DNA of 64,000 bases from Streptomyces nojiriensis (GTDB taxonomy: Bacteria > Actinomycetota > Actinomycetes > Streptomycetales > Streptomycetaceae), in NCBI RefSeq assembly GCF_017639205.1, contig NZ_CP071139.1, positions 8,245,501-8,309,500 on the forward strand. Reading direction: 5' to 3'. The translations under genes and the position numbers were made by a program. The notes beneath the pieces were generated by a model. The model was not told where the DNA came from and searched no databases. It worked only from the letters and a program-made list of their open reading frames with translations. Of this stretch, positions 47,575 through 56,548 are shown one piece after another (position 1 is the first letter of the stretch; each line of letters opens with the position of its first letter).

Positions 47575-49245
47575 CTAGATGTTGCAGCCGGGTCCGTTGG
47601 TGGGGTTGGTGCAGGTGTTCTGGCCGGGTCCGCCGTTGTTGGTGTTGGTCCCGGTGTTGCCGTTGAGCGTGTCGTTTCCGTTGTTGCCGCTGATGGCGTC
47701 GTTTCCGTTGCCGCCGAGGAGGGTGTCGTCGTTGTCGTTGCCGTTGATCACGTCGTTGCCGTCAGCGCCCTCGATGCGGTCGTCGCCGGTTCCGCCGGTG
47801 AGCATGTCGTCTCCGGTTCCGCCGCAGATGAGGTCGTTGCCGCCCGCTCCGTTGACGATGTCATTCCCACCGAGGCTGAAGATCACATCATTGCCGTTGG
47901 TTCCGGTGATGATGTCGCTACCGCTGGTTCCGGTGATCGTCGCAGTCGCGTTTGCGCAGATGAGCGGGTTGACGGTCTGGGTGAGTGGGGTGCTGGTGGA
48001 GGCGGTGTGCGTGGTGTCGCCGCCGTAGACGGCGGTGATGGTGTGCGACCCGACGGTCAGGGTGCTGGTGGTGTACGTGGCGATGCCTGCCCCGTTGAGG
48101 GTGCCGGTCCCGATGGTGGTGGTGCCGTCCTTGAACGCCACGGTGCCGGTGGGGGTGACCGCGCCGTCCGTGACGGTGGCGGTGAACGTTACGTTCTGGC
48201 CGATGGTGGAGGGGTTGGGGCTGGAGGCGAGTGCGGTGGTGGTGGCGGGAACGGTGTAGCGGATGATGATCTGCGCGTCCGTCGTTGCCACGGCGACGCT
48301 CGGGCTGGTGGCCTGGGGGATGACGAAGGTGGAGCCCGCCCCGCCCCCACCACCTCCGGCGAAGGCGGCGCCGAGGCTCCCCGCACCGCCGCCACCTCCG
48401 CCGGCCAGACCTCCCCCTCCTCCGCCGCCGGTTCCGCTTCGGCAATCCCCTGGGGCAGAAGTTGCGTTGCCTCCGCTCCCGCCCGTGCCCGCCACGCCGG
48501 GTTCCCCGCCTGCGATGGCGGTGCATGCCGTGTCTCCCGCGGCGCCGCCTTGACCGGGCACCGTCACGAGACCGCCCTGGCCCCCGCCACCGCCCGCAGC
48601 AAGCCCGTTGCTGCTGCCACTGGCACCCGCAGCTCCATTCTGCGCCGCACTTCCTCCGGAACCGCCCAATGCGGCAAGGCTGCCGCTTCCTCCGCCTCCG
48701 CCACCGCCACCGGCAATGATGAGAGCCTCCGTGCCGCGGTAGATGTCTGAAGCGCCGCCTCCTCCACCACCACGGCGGGTCCCGTTGGCGGCGGTCCCTG
48801 AGGCTCCGCCGCCGTTGAACCCGCCGGCAGCCGGTTCCGGGACGTTGTCACATCTCGTCCCTCCAGTGCCACCCACTCGGAGAGTGAGGGTTTCTCCAGG
48901 AGTGGCGGCCAGTGAGCCCGAGGCTGTGGCACCACGACCGCCCGGAACCGTGCCCTGGATGCTGCAGCTGTTTCCGCCGGTGCCTCCTACGGCCGTGACG
49001 TCCAGGGTGGTGATGCCCGCCGGGACGGTGAAGGTGTCGGGGCTGCCGGTGTAGGGGTAGGCGCACGCAACGGTATTGCCGGTGGTGGTGCAGGTGGGTG
49101 CGGCGTGGGCGGCGGTGGCGAGCCCGGGGATGAGGGCGAGGGAGCCGGTGAGAGTGATGGCGGCCATCAGGATGGGGAGGGCACACCGTCTGGAGGAGTC
49201 CGGGACGGATGCGACGGGGGTGGCTGCGTGACTGTTGCGGGGCAC
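47575..49245 (-). CDS. Secreted Gly-rich/Ig-like protein with RTX calcium-binding repeats
   Basis: A 556-residue exported protein. Residues 1-48 form a Sec signal (ITLTGSLALIPGLATAAHA, then A/A cleavage). A beta-sandwich start (TFTVPAGITTLDVTAVGG) leads into a glycine-rich domain at about 110-325 with GGGGGG runs, an Ig-like Big_3_5 repeat at about 345-420 (TTTALASSPNPSTIGQNVTF to VNPLI), and seven or so RTX nonapeptides of GGxGxD type at about 435-530 (SDIITGTNGNDVIF, GGNDIVNGAGGNDLICGG). The RTX part folds with Ca2+ outside the cell. The usual RTX type I exporter is not nearby, and the Sec signal suggests another route. Confidence 0.85.
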   Translation of the reverse strand: MPRNSHAATPVASVPDSSRRCALPILMAAITLTGSLALIPGLATAAHAAPTCTTTGNTVACAYPYTGSPDTFTVPAGITTLDVTAVGGTGGNSCSIQGTVPGGRGATASGSLAATPGETLTLRVGGTGGTRCDNVPEPAAGGFNGGGASGTAANGTRRGGGGGGASDIYRGTEALIIAGGGGGGGGSGSLAALGGSGGSAAQNGAAGASGSSNGLAAGGGGGQGGLVTVPGQGGAAGDTACTAIAGGEPGVAGTGGSGGNATSAPGDCRSGTGGGGGGGLAGGGGGGAGSLGAAFAGGGGGGAGSTFVIPQATSPSVAVATTDAQIIIRYTVPATTTALASSPNPSTIGQNVTFTATVTDGAVTPTGTVAFKDGTTTIGTGTLNGAGIATYTTSTLTVGSHTITAVYGGDTTHTASTSTPLTQTVNPLICANATATITGTSGSDIITGTNGNDVIFSLGGNDIVNGAGGNDLICGGTGDDMLTGGTGDDRIEGADGNDVINGNDNDDTLLGGNGNDAISGNNGNDTLNGNTGTNTNNGGPGQNTCTNPTNGPGCNI

Positions 49246-49629
49246 TGACGGGTCCTTTGCCGAGCCTGGGGGGTGGCTACCCGGCGTCGGGGCCGGGAGC
49301 GGTGACCGTGTCTGCCCCGTGCTCCTACGCAGGAGGGGGCCCAGCGGGCCAGCCCGCGTGCATCATCGCGCCGCGCCGGGTGGAGGGGACCTGCGCCACG
49401 CACCTTGTCACCGTGATGGTTCAGCAGGTTCAGGACCCCTGTTCCAGGTCACGGGTGCTGATCGGCGGCAGCGGCGCGTTGCGCTCGGGTGCCCGTCACG
49501 CGCCTGTGACAGTCGGCGGACAGCCTCATGAAGATCCGCGGCCAGGCTCTTAGCGAGAGGGCAAAAGGGATATTTCACCTCTGGTCCTCTGGAACCTCCC
49601 CCTCGCCGCCTTTCATTGGAGTCGTTCTC
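49246..49629. other. Divergent intergenic region, 384 bases
   Basis: No gene or clear operator seen. It separates the RTX gene from a small secreted protein gene. Confidence 0.4.
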
Positions 49630-50019
49630 ATGATCCGCACGTCCCGGAAGCGTTTCGCGATGTTCACCGTCCCTGCCGCGCTCGTCACGGGAGGCGCGCT
49701 GGTTTCCGCCGGCGCATTCGCCGCCCGGGCCGCTCCGCACGCCGCCGAGGTGCACACGAAGAGTGCTCACGTGAGCGCGGTCGGCAAGAACGATCCGGGC
49801 GGCGGGAAGGACAGGTCCAAGGGCGGGAAGAACGGCAAGCCCCGGGACGTGGAGAACATGCCGGGCTGCAAGTTCTTCCAGGGCAAGGTGTACTGCGAGC
49901 ACAAGCCCGACACCCCGAAGCCCGCTCCGGCCCCGGATCCGGGTGCGGTGGGCCGGGAGAACCCGGACGGGGTTCCGGCCCCCGGCGTGGGCGGGTTCGG
50001 CACCGAGCTGAAGCCCTGA
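49630..50019 (+). CDS. Small secreted basic protein
   Basis: A 129-residue protein. MIRTSRKRFAMFTVPAALVTGG then SAGAFAARAAPHA is a Sec signal with likely cleavage near residue 35. The mature part is Lys/Gly/Pro-rich with a Cys pair (MPGCKFFQGKVYCEHK). No family recognised. A disulphide between the two cysteines is plausible outside the cell. Confidence 0.75.
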   Translation: MIRTSRKRFAMFTVPAALVTGGALVSAGAFAARAAPHAAEVHTKSAHVSAVGKNDPGGGKDRSKGGKNGKPRDVENMPGCKFFQGKVYCEHKPDTPKPAPAPDPGAVGRENPDGVPAPGVGGFGTELKP

Positions 50020-50022
50020 CGC

Positions 50023-51114
50023 TCAAGGCTCGCACAGGCGGACGGCGAGGGCGGCGATGTCGTCGTCGAGACGCCCCTTGCTGTGCCTGAGGAGGTCGCG
50101 GTGCAGAGCCGTGAGCAGTTCGTCGGGCGGCGTCGGGGGCTGCCGGCGCATCCAGGCCGCCAGCGGGAAGAACTCGCCGTCGCGGGCGCGGGCCTCGGCG
50201 ATCCCGTCGGTATAGAGGAGCAGCAGATCGTCGGGGGCGAAGTCGAAGGTGTCGACGCTGTAGTGGTCGCCGATCAGCTCCGCGAGGCTGAGCAAGGGAG
50301 ACGGGTTGGCGGACTCGAGGGTGAGGACCTTCCCGTCGTTCAGGAGCAGCGGCGGGGGGTGTCCGCAGTTGAGGATGTCGATACGTCTGCCCCCGTGCGG
50401 GATCTGGACGAGAAGGGCGGTGGCGAAGCGCTCCAACGGCCCCTCGGGTGGAAAGGCGCCGTTGTAACGGGTGCTGCTGGCGTCCATGCGGCGGGCGACG
50501 TCGACCAGGTCGGGCTCCCCGTACGCGGCTTCCCGGAAGGCGTTCACGATCGCCGCGGCCGCCCCCACCGCCGGCAGGCCCTTGCCCCGCACGTCGCCGA
50601 TGAGCAGCCTGACCCCGAAGGGCGTGTCGACCACCTCGTAGAAGTCCCCGCCGATGCGGGCCTCGGCCGCGGCGGCGAGGTACAGCGACTCGATCTCGAT
50701 GCCGCCGAAGCGGCGGGGCAGCGGGCTGAGTACCACCTGCTGCGCCGCGTCGGCGACGAGCCGCACCTGGAAGAGGGTGCGTTCCCGCTGGAGCCGGACA
50801 TGGCTTCCGTACGCGGCGGCCACGGTGACGGCGATGATCCCCGCGGCCGTCCACCACGTCCCCAGGTCGGGGAAGACGAAGCTGAGGCCGATCATCAGAA
50901 TGAGGCAGACCGTCCCGAGCAGGACGGTGGGCAGCACCGGCCACATGGCGGCGGCAAGGGCCGGCGCCGCGGGCAGGAGACGGCTGAAGGCCATTTCCGG
51001 CGGAGTGTTGTACGCCAGGCTGGCGATGACGACGGTCAGGATGACCGGCGACAGCCGCACAAGTCTCCCCGGGCCAGGGCGCCTGCGTAGCCGCGGCCGT
51101 CCAGACTCGATCAC
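50023..51114 (-). CDS. Membrane-bound PP2C/SpoIIE-type serine phosphatase
   Basis: A 363-residue protein with four N-terminal helices, then a SpoIIE-type phosphatase domain: GGDFYEVVDTPFGVRLLIGDVRGKGLPAVG, LNCGHPPPLLL, and LLLYTDGIAEARARDGEFF with metal-binding Asp residues, ending DDDIAALAVRL. Streptomyces has many of these acting in anti-sigma-factor antagonist networks. No adjacent kinase partner is seen. GTG 51114 starts. Confidence 0.88.
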   Translation of the reverse strand: MIESGRPRLRRRPGPGRLVRLSPVILTVVIASLAYNTPPEMAFSRLLPAAPALAAAMWPVLPTVLLGTVCLILMIGLSFVFPDLGTWWTAAGIIAVTVAAAYGSHVRLQRERTLFQVRLVADAAQQVVLSPLPRRFGGIEIESLYLAAAAEARIGGDFYEVVDTPFGVRLLIGDVRGKGLPAVGAAAAIVNAFREAAYGEPDLVDVARRMDASSTRYNGAFPPEGPLERFATALLVQIPHGGRRIDILNCGHPPPLLLNDGKVLTLESANPSPLLSLAELIGDHYSVDTFDFAPDDLLLLYTDGIAEARARDGEFFPLAAWMRRQPPTPPDELLTALHRDLLRHSKGRLDDDIAALAVRLCEP

Positions 51115-51613
51115 ACTTCACAGGATATCTACGTAATCGGGTCATAGCGCTCTGGCGGCCGCTGCCCGCGGTCCTTCTTGCGGACAGGATCTGTCCGCAA
51201 GGGGGTGCACTCGCGGTGTGTCGGAGCGCCCCTTCCCCGAGGTGGGGCGTCTCCCGGGACGGGTGCGGGCGGCCCACGCCGTGTGCCGGCTCCGAGGTGC
51301 GGCGGATGCCGCTGCCGGGCGCGGTACGGGGCCGCGTCCGGCCGATCCGCACCTGCCGGCGGCCGTCCCGCACGGCCGGGACCTCGCCATCGCCACCGGC
51401 CGGGACCGCGCCCGCGACCCGGACGCCGTAGAGCCGGCCCGGCCCGTTTACGCGGGGACCCGGATGCCGCTCCGTGTTACTCCAGTGGGCTGACGTGCCG
51501 GATCTGAAGTGCCACGATGATCCGTGCTTCAACAGTGTGCCGGACGGGACGCGGTGAGTGCGGTGACAGCGTGTCCCGGAGGCAGCCCTACCCCACGAAA
51601 GGGCGGACACCCC
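51115..51613. other. Intergenic region, 499 bases
   Basis: No supported gene. An open frame at 51218-51493 has arginine-rich, low-complexity product and no RBS. No clear promoter motif is found for the terpene cluster. Confidence 0.4.
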
Positions 51614-52531
51614 ATGTACGTCACCCCCCTCTTATCGTTTTTGGACAGCGACCAGGGATCGGCCGCGGACGACCCCATACGTCTCTACTACAGCCGCAAG
51701 ACGCAAGAGATCCTGCACAAGTACGGTCCGGGCCCCCGTGTCCACTTCCACGTGGGCCTCTACCCGGACGGCCCGCCGGACAGCACCGCCCCCCAGCACG
51801 TGCTGCAGCAGCGCCTGTTCGACGCGCAGGAGCGGATCGTCGAGCACGCGGCCCGGTCGTGGGGCGCGTACGAGGCACCTCCCCGGCGCCTGCTGGACAT
51901 CGGCTGCGGCCTGGGCGGGACGTCGCTCTACTGGGCGCAGGAGCACGGAGCATCGGTCACCGGCCTCACCGTCGCGGCGGAACACATCCCGATCGTCCGG
52001 CACTTCGCCCGGCACGCCGGGGTGGGGGAGCGGGTGAAGCCCGTACTGGCGGATGTGCACGACCTGGACGAGACCGGCGCGTACGACGCCGTCTACGCCA
52101 ACGAGAGCAGCGGCTACACCGACCGGACCCGGCTCTTCCGCGTCGTCGCCCAAGCGCTGGAGCCGGGCGGATGGTTCGGGATCCAGGAGCATTTCGCCGG
52201 CCGCTCCGCATGGCGCGAGTTCATCGACGGCTACTACAGAACGCGACTGGGACGGAGAGAGGAATACCTCGCCGCGGCCGAGGCGGCCGGCTTTCAGCTC
52301 GTGGACGAGGAGGACGTGACGGACTCGGTGGCGGAGTTCTGGGTGCAGTCCATGGCGTGGAACACCGCCGAGCTCGACCGGCTCCGCGCGGGCGCGGATG
52401 CCGGGCCCGGCGCCTGGACCGGCGAACGGCTCGAACAGTCGACGCTCGCGCACAGCAGGTTCTTCCGGCTCTGGCGGGACCACGCGGTGCAGACGCGGCT
52501 GCTGCGCTTCCGGCTCGGGGGCCGCCGATGA
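51614..52531 (+). CDS. SAM-dependent methyltransferase, probable prenyl-diphosphate C-methyltransferase
   Basis: A 305-residue methyltransferase. LLDIGCGLGGTSLYWAQEHGASVTGLTVAAEHI is the SAM-binding motif in the form shared with cyclopropane synthase-like enzymes and terpenoid C-methyltransferases. The N-terminus (IRLYYSRKTQEILHKYGPGPRVHFHVGLYPD) precedes it. It overlaps the terpene synthase start by ATGA, which implies it methylates the precursor or product. It differs from the 2-MIB enzyme GPPMT in its N-terminus. AAAGGGCGG precedes ATG 51614. Confidence 0.8.
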   Translation: MYVTPLLSFLDSDQGSAADDPIRLYYSRKTQEILHKYGPGPRVHFHVGLYPDGPPDSTAPQHVLQQRLFDAQERIVEHAARSWGAYEAPPRRLLDIGCGLGGTSLYWAQEHGASVTGLTVAAEHIPIVRHFARHAGVGERVKPVLADVHDLDETGAYDAVYANESSGYTDRTRLFRVVAQALEPGGWFGIQEHFAGRSAWREFIDGYYRTRLGRREEYLAAAEAAGFQLVDEEDVTDSVAEFWVQSMAWNTAELDRLRAGADAGPGAWTGERLEQSTLAHSRFFRLWRDHAVQTRLLRFRLGGRR

Positions 52532-53649
52532 CGGCGTCACCGGCACCGGCACCGGCACCCGCACCCCGCCCCTCGCGCCTCGGTACGCGCCTGCCGTCCT
52601 TCTACTGCCCCCTGGAGCGCGACCTCGTCCATCCCGAGGCGAAGCAGGTGGAGGCCCTGGCGGTCGAGTGGCTGGACGCCTTCGGCGTCTATCCCGATCC
52701 GGTCGAGCGCGCATGGGGTCTCGCCACCCACAGCGCCGACTTCTCCTGCCGCATCATCCCCGACGGGGACGTGGACGCCCTCCTGCTCTTCACCCAGTGG
52801 AACTACTGGGCCAACGCCGTCGACGACTGGCAGGATTCGGGTTCCGATGAGGTGGGGACGGGTGCCGTCGTCGAACACGGCGTACGTCTGCTGCGCACCA
52901 TCGAGGACCCGGGGGCCGCGGTGCTGCCCGACGGACCCATGACCCGTGCGCTGCTGGACCTCGTGCGCCGCACCCACGCGATGCTCACGCCCTACGAGCT
53001 GCGCAGGTTCGTCGAGGGGACGCGCGACTGGCTGCTCGGAGCGGCCTGGCGGGCCGCCCGGGCCGAGGCCGGGATCATGCCGGGACTGAACGACTTCGTC
53101 GCCATGGGGCCGCTGGCGAACGGCACGCGCTTCTCGCTGACCTGGTCCGACGTCGCACGCGGGGACCGGCTGCCGACGGAGGTGCTCTGCTCCCGCGCCC
53201 TGACGGTGCTGACGGATGCGGCGGGATTCGTCGTCAGCGCGGACAACGACCTGTTCTCCTACGACAAGGACGACCACCTGGAGCCCAGGGAGGTGAATCT
53301 CGTCAATGTCCTCGCCCAGCAGGAGAACTGCTCGCCCGCCGAGGCCGTGCCGCTCGCGGTGGCCCTGCGCGACCGGGTGCTGGTCCTCTTCATGACACTG
53401 AGGGCGCGGGCGGAGGCCGGCGCGAACGCGGAACTGCGCCGTCACCTGGCGGCGTTGGGCCACTACGTGGCCGGGTCCATCGCCTGGCAGAGCCGGGCAC
53501 CCCGGTACGCGAGCCCGCGCAACCGGCACGAACTGCCGCTGCCGGACGCCCGGTTCGCGATCCGGTTCGCAGAGGACCCCAGTTTCGCCGGGACCGAGCC
53601 GCCGGACGTGCCGGCCCTCGCTTCCTGGTGGCGGCGGGTACACGACTGA
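52528..53649 (+). CDS. Class I terpene synthase
   Basis: A 373-residue terpene cyclase. The metal motifs are clear: DDWQD at 99-103 (NYWANAVDDWQD) and NDLFSYDKD at 240-248 (NSE-type). The effector Arg and C-terminal RY (RAPRYASP) are present. It cyclises a prenyl diphosphate, probably a methylated one given the coupled methyltransferase. The first ~18 residues are Pro/Ala rich. The product cannot be predicted; it is unlike geosmin synthase (single domain, no second domain). Confidence 0.9.
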   Translation: MTASPAPAPAPAPRPSRLGTRLPSFYCPLERDLVHPEAKQVEALAVEWLDAFGVYPDPVERAWGLATHSADFSCRIIPDGDVDALLLFTQWNYWANAVDDWQDSGSDEVGTGAVVEHGVRLLRTIEDPGAAVLPDGPMTRALLDLVRRTHAMLTPYELRRFVEGTRDWLLGAAWRAARAEAGIMPGLNDFVAMGPLANGTRFSLTWSDVARGDRLPTEVLCSRALTVLTDAAGFVVSADNDLFSYDKDDHLEPREVNLVNVLAQQENCSPAEAVPLAVALRDRVLVLFMTLRARAEAGANAELRRHLAALGHYVAGSIAWQSRAPRYASPRNRHELPLPDARFAIRFAEDPSFAGTEPPDVPALASWWRRVHD

Positions 53650-53655
53650 GCGGCA

Positions 53656-53690
53656 CCGAGGGCCCCGGCCGGTGTGGTCGGGGCCCTCGG
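53656..53690. terminator. Bidirectional hairpin terminator
   Basis: CCGAGGGCCCCG at 53656-53667 pairs perfectly with CGGGGCCCTCGG at 53679-53690, loop of 11 bases. It lies between the convergent terpene synthase and P450 genes. Confidence 0.75.
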
Positions 53691-53700
53691 TACGGAAGCC

Positions 53701-53763
53701 GTCAGCCGTCAGCCGTCAGCCGTCAGCCGTCAGCCGTCAGCCGTCAGCCGTCAGCCGTCAGCC
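53701..53763. repeat. Nine tandem copies of a 7-base repeat
   Basis: GTCAGCC is repeated exactly nine times without error, directly before the convergent P450 gene end (stop at 53769). A 7-base unit shifts frame at each copy, so it is a noncoding array. Copy number may vary between strains by slippage. Confidence 0.9.
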
Positions 53764-53768
53764 GTCGG

Positions 53769-55181
53769 TCATCGGCCGAGGCCGAGCAGCCGCCGCCACC
53801 AGCTGACGGAGCGGTGGCGGCCCGCGACCGCGGGCGCTGCCGCCGGCTGCGGCGGGACGACCGCATGGACCGGGTGCCCGGCCGGCTGCTCGGCCTCGGG
53901 CCGCGCGGTCGCCACGGGGCGCGGGGCGAACCGTACCGGCAGGGACAGCAGATGGCGTGACATGAGGGTGCCGCGCCACTGCAGCTCGCTCGCGTCGACC
54001 GCCAGCTGGAGGTCGGGCAACCGGTCCAGCAGGACCTCGATGCCGGTGTCCGCGATGGCGCGGCCGATGTCCTGGCCCGGGCACTCGTGCGGACCGCTGC
54101 TGAAGGCCAGGTGGGAGCGGTTGCCGTGGACGGAGGCCGAGGGATCCGGCCGGATCTGCGGGTCGGCGTTGCCCGCGGCCAGCCCCAGCAGGATCATGTC
54201 GCCGGCCTTCACCTGCCGACCGCCGAGCAGGGTGTCACCGGTGGCCCAGCGCCCGATGATCGTGTTGATCGGCGGGTCGTCCCAGAGGACCTGCTCCAGG
54301 GCGTCGGGCAGCGTCATATGGCCTCCGGAGAGGCTGGCCCGGAAGCGCGGGTCGGTCAGCACGGTCCGCAGCGTGTTGGCGATCAGGTTGGCGGTGGTCT
54401 CGTAGGCCGCGATCAGCACGACGCGCAGGTGCATCAGCACCTCGGTGTCGCTCAGGTTCGCGGGATGCTCGAGCAGCCAGGAGGCGAGGTCGCGCACGGG
54501 CCTGGCCTTGCGCTCCACGACCAGGTGCTCCAGCGTGGCGGTGACGTAGCGGTCGCTCTGCAGGGCCGTCTCGGTCCCCTGGAGCATGTCGCGGGCCGCG
54601 TTGACCAGCAGGGGACCGTGTTCGTCGGGCGCCCCGATGAGCTGTGTCATGACCAGCATCGGGAGCTGGTCGGAGAAGGCGGACACCAGGTCGGCGTACC
54701 CCTCACCCGCGATCTGGTCGACGAGTTGATTGGCGAACCGCGTCACGTAGCGGCGGATGCCGCGCTTGTCGAAGCGCTCCAGGGACTCCACCACGGCCGA
54801 GCGCAGCCGCTCGTGCACGGGCCCGTCGGTGAAGTTGCACACCGGCACCCAGGAGACCATGGGGCCGAGCGGGGTGTCGGCCGGGACCCGGCCCTCCTTC
54901 ATGTCGCGCCACCCCCGCGGGTCGCGGGCGAAGCGCGAGGACGTGCGCGCCACGTCCAGGTTCTCCCGGTGGCCGAGGACCAGCCAGGCCGGGAGGTCCC
55001 CGCTCACCAGGACGGGGGCCACCGCCCCGTGTTCGGCGCGCAGCTTCTCGTACAACGCAAGGGGATCGGCCTGGGCCTCGGCTCCGTGGAGGCGGTACAG
55101 GCCGCCGGCCGTCGCCGCCGCCGCGTGGGCGGGGCACTCGGGCGGTGGGGTGGGGCTGGCGTTGGTGGGGCCGGCGTTCAC
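53769..55181 (-). CDS. cvnE: Conservon cytochrome P450, CYP157-type without ExxR
   Basis: A 470-residue P450. FSSGPHECPGQDIG is the Cys-heme loop and AAYETTANLIANTL is the I-helix. In the K-helix the residues at 296-300 read EQVLW instead of the normal E-x-x-R, so the 'absolutely conserved' Glu-Arg pair is gone; the reported CYP157 family has EQSLW at this place. It overlaps the GTPase gene by GTGA and closes the conservon operon. AGGAGG precedes GTG 55181. Substrate unknown. The C-terminus has a tail of about 45 residues (Ala/Pro rich, ending WWRRLLGLGR) that may be a membrane anchor. Confidence 0.9.
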   Translation of the reverse strand: MNAGPTNASPTPPPECPAHAAAATAGGLYRLHGAEAQADPLALYEKLRAEHGAVAPVLVSGDLPAWLVLGHRENLDVARTSSRFARDPRGWRDMKEGRVPADTPLGPMVSWVPVCNFTDGPVHERLRSAVVESLERFDKRGIRRYVTRFANQLVDQIAGEGYADLVSAFSDQLPMLVMTQLIGAPDEHGPLLVNAARDMLQGTETALQSDRYVTATLEHLVVERKARPVRDLASWLLEHPANLSDTEVLMHLRVVLIAAYETTANLIANTLRTVLTDPRFRASLSGGHMTLPDALEQVLWDDPPINTIIGRWATGDTLLGGRQVKAGDMILLGLAAGNADPQIRPDPSASVHGNRSHLAFSSGPHECPGQDIGRAIADTGIEVLLDRLPDLQLAVDASELQWRGTLMSRHLLSLPVRFAPRPVATARPEAEQPAGHPVHAVVPPQPAAAPAVAGRHRSVSWWRRLLGLGR

Positions 55182-55798
55182 ATTGCCTCCTGGGTGGCTG
55201 CCTGGGCGTGCAGGTAGCGCATGAGGGTCAGCAGGACATCGCGGGACGAGTCCCGCCGTCTGGCATCGCAGACGAGGATCGGGACCGCGGGCGGCAGGTC
55301 GAGGGCTTGGCGCAGCTCCTCCACCGGATGCTCGGGGGCGCCGGGGAAGGAGTTGACGGCCACGACGAACGGGACGCCCCGCTCCTCGAGCCGTCCGATG
55401 ACGTCGAAGCTGATCTCCAGCCGACGGGTGTCGAGGAGTACGACCGCTCCGAGCGCGCCCTCGAAGAGCCCGCGCCACAGGAACCAGAAGCGCTCCTGAC
55501 CAGGTGTTCCGAACAGGTACAGCACGAGCTCGTCGTTGATGCTGATCCGGCCGAAGTCCATCGCGACGGTGGTGGTGACCTTGCGGTCCACGCCCCAGGT
55601 GTCGTCGACGCCGACGCCGGCCCGGGTCATCGTCTCCTCGGTCGTCAGCGGCCTGATCTCGCTGACGGCACCGACCATCGTCGTCTTGCCCACGCCGAAT
55701 CCGCCGACGATGACGATCTTCACGGCGGCCGCGGCCGTCTGCGGGAGTATGTCCGCCTCGCGCGGCCCGGCGGGCGGGTCAGAGCTTCTGAAGTCCAT
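55178..55798 (-). CDS. cvnD: Conservon GTPase
   Basis: A 206-residue small GTPase-like protein. VIVGGFGVGKTTMVGAVS is the P-loop, DTWGVDRKVTTTVAMDFG and LYLFGTPGQERF are switch-like blocks, and VAVNSFPGA replaces NKxD. Conservon GTPases associate with CvnA-C at the membrane. The gene overlaps DUF742 by about 20 bases. Confidence 0.95.
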   Translation of the reverse strand: MDFRSSDPPAGPREADILPQTAAAAVKIVIVGGFGVGKTTMVGAVSEIRPLTTEETMTRAGVGVDDTWGVDRKVTTTVAMDFGRISINDELVLYLFGTPGQERFWFLWRGLFEGALGAVVLLDTRRLEISFDVIGRLEERGVPFVVAVNSFPGAPEHPVEELRQALDLPPAVPILVCDARRRDSSRDVLLTLMRYLHAQAATQEAM

Positions 55799-56138
55799 CG
55801 ATCACTGCCTCGATCAGAGCAAGGTCGGGTAGCTGCGCGGCGGGAACGGGCGGACGGACGTACACGCGTCGAGCGGCCATCAGGTCCCCGACCAGCACGG
55901 TGACGACGCTCACGGGCAGGCCCGCGTACGCGGAGATCTCGGCCACCGACAGCGGTGACTGGCACATCCGCAGGATGGCCGCCTGCTCGGGCTGCATCTC
56001 GGGCCGGGCGGACCCTTTGGCCACGACCAGGGTCACGAGGTCCAGATGGACTTCGGTGGAGGGTCCGCTGCGTCCGCCGGTGATGACGTAGAGCCGTTCG
56101 GGACTGCTGTCCTCCCAGCTTGCGGGCGGCTCATTCAC
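55779..56138 (-). CDS. cvnC: Conservon DUF742 protein
   Basis: A 119-residue DUF742 protein: RLYVITGGRSGPSTEVHLDLVTLVVA, MCQSPLSVAEISAYAGLPVSVVTVLVGDLM. This is the winged-helix-like CvnC subunit. It overlaps the roadblock gene (start GTG 56138). Confidence 0.95.
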   Translation of the reverse strand: MNEPPASWEDSSPERLYVITGGRSGPSTEVHLDLVTLVVAKGSARPEMQPEQAAILRMCQSPLSVAEISAYAGLPVSVVTVLVGDLMAARRVYVRPPVPAAQLPDLALIEAVIDGLQKL

Positions 56139-56545
56139 GCGGGCTGCCCGTCATGCCGGGGCGGGCTGCTCAGGTGCTCCCCCATTCGGGTCACCAGGTT
56201 GCGCATCTGTGCGCCCATCAGGCCCGCGTCCACGCCCTCGTCGGCGAGGACCGCGAGGTAGGAGCCGTCGCCGGCGGCCATCAGATAGAAGAACCCGCCG
56301 TCCATCTCGATCACGACCAGGCGCATCCGGCCCTCCGAGCGGGGCAGTTCCGCGGCCACCGCCCCGGCCAGGCTCTGCAGGCCCGCGCACGCGGCCGCCA
56401 GGCGGTCGGCCGTGTCGGTGTCGGCCCCGTACTGCGCCACGCAGAGTCCGTCCGCGGACAGTACGATCACGTGCCGCGTCTGCGGCACTCCGGCCGCCAG
56501 GTCCTTGAGCATCCAGTCCATGCTGCTGATTCGCTGAGTCATCAT
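56135..56545 (-). CDS. cvnB: Conservon roadblock/LC7 protein
   Basis: A 136-residue roadblock domain protein: MLKDLAAGVPQTRHVIVLSADGLCVAQYG, MRLVVIEMDGGFFYLMAAGDGSYLAVLAD. This is CvnB, the putative GTPase partner. Start is four bases after the kinase stop, so cotranslated. Confidence 0.95.
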   Translation of the reverse strand: MMTQRISSMDWMLKDLAAGVPQTRHVIVLSADGLCVAQYGADTDTADRLAAACAGLQSLAGAVAAELPRSEGRMRLVVIEMDGGFFYLMAAGDGSYLAVLADEGVDAGLMGAQMRNLVTRMGEHLSSPPRHDGQPA

Positions 56546-56548
56546 TTC

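Noticed and set aside
51218..51493. An open frame of 91 codons between the phosphatase and the terpene cluster
   Set aside because: Arg-rich low-complexity product, weak start context and no recognisable family.
40802..53649. A single terpenoid biosynthesis cluster joining the polyprenyl synthase and the terpene synthase
   Set aside because: They are more than 10 kb apart with unrelated regulator and hydrolase genes and several terminators between.
51614..53649. 2-methylisoborneol (GPPMT/MIBS) or geosmin genes
   Set aside because: The methyltransferase N-terminus differs from GPPMT, the cyclic-nucleotide-binding partner gene is absent, and the cyclase has one domain, unlike geosmin synthase.
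53701..53763. CRISPR array
   Set aside because: The repeats are 7 bases long with no spacers, so it is a simple tandem repeat.
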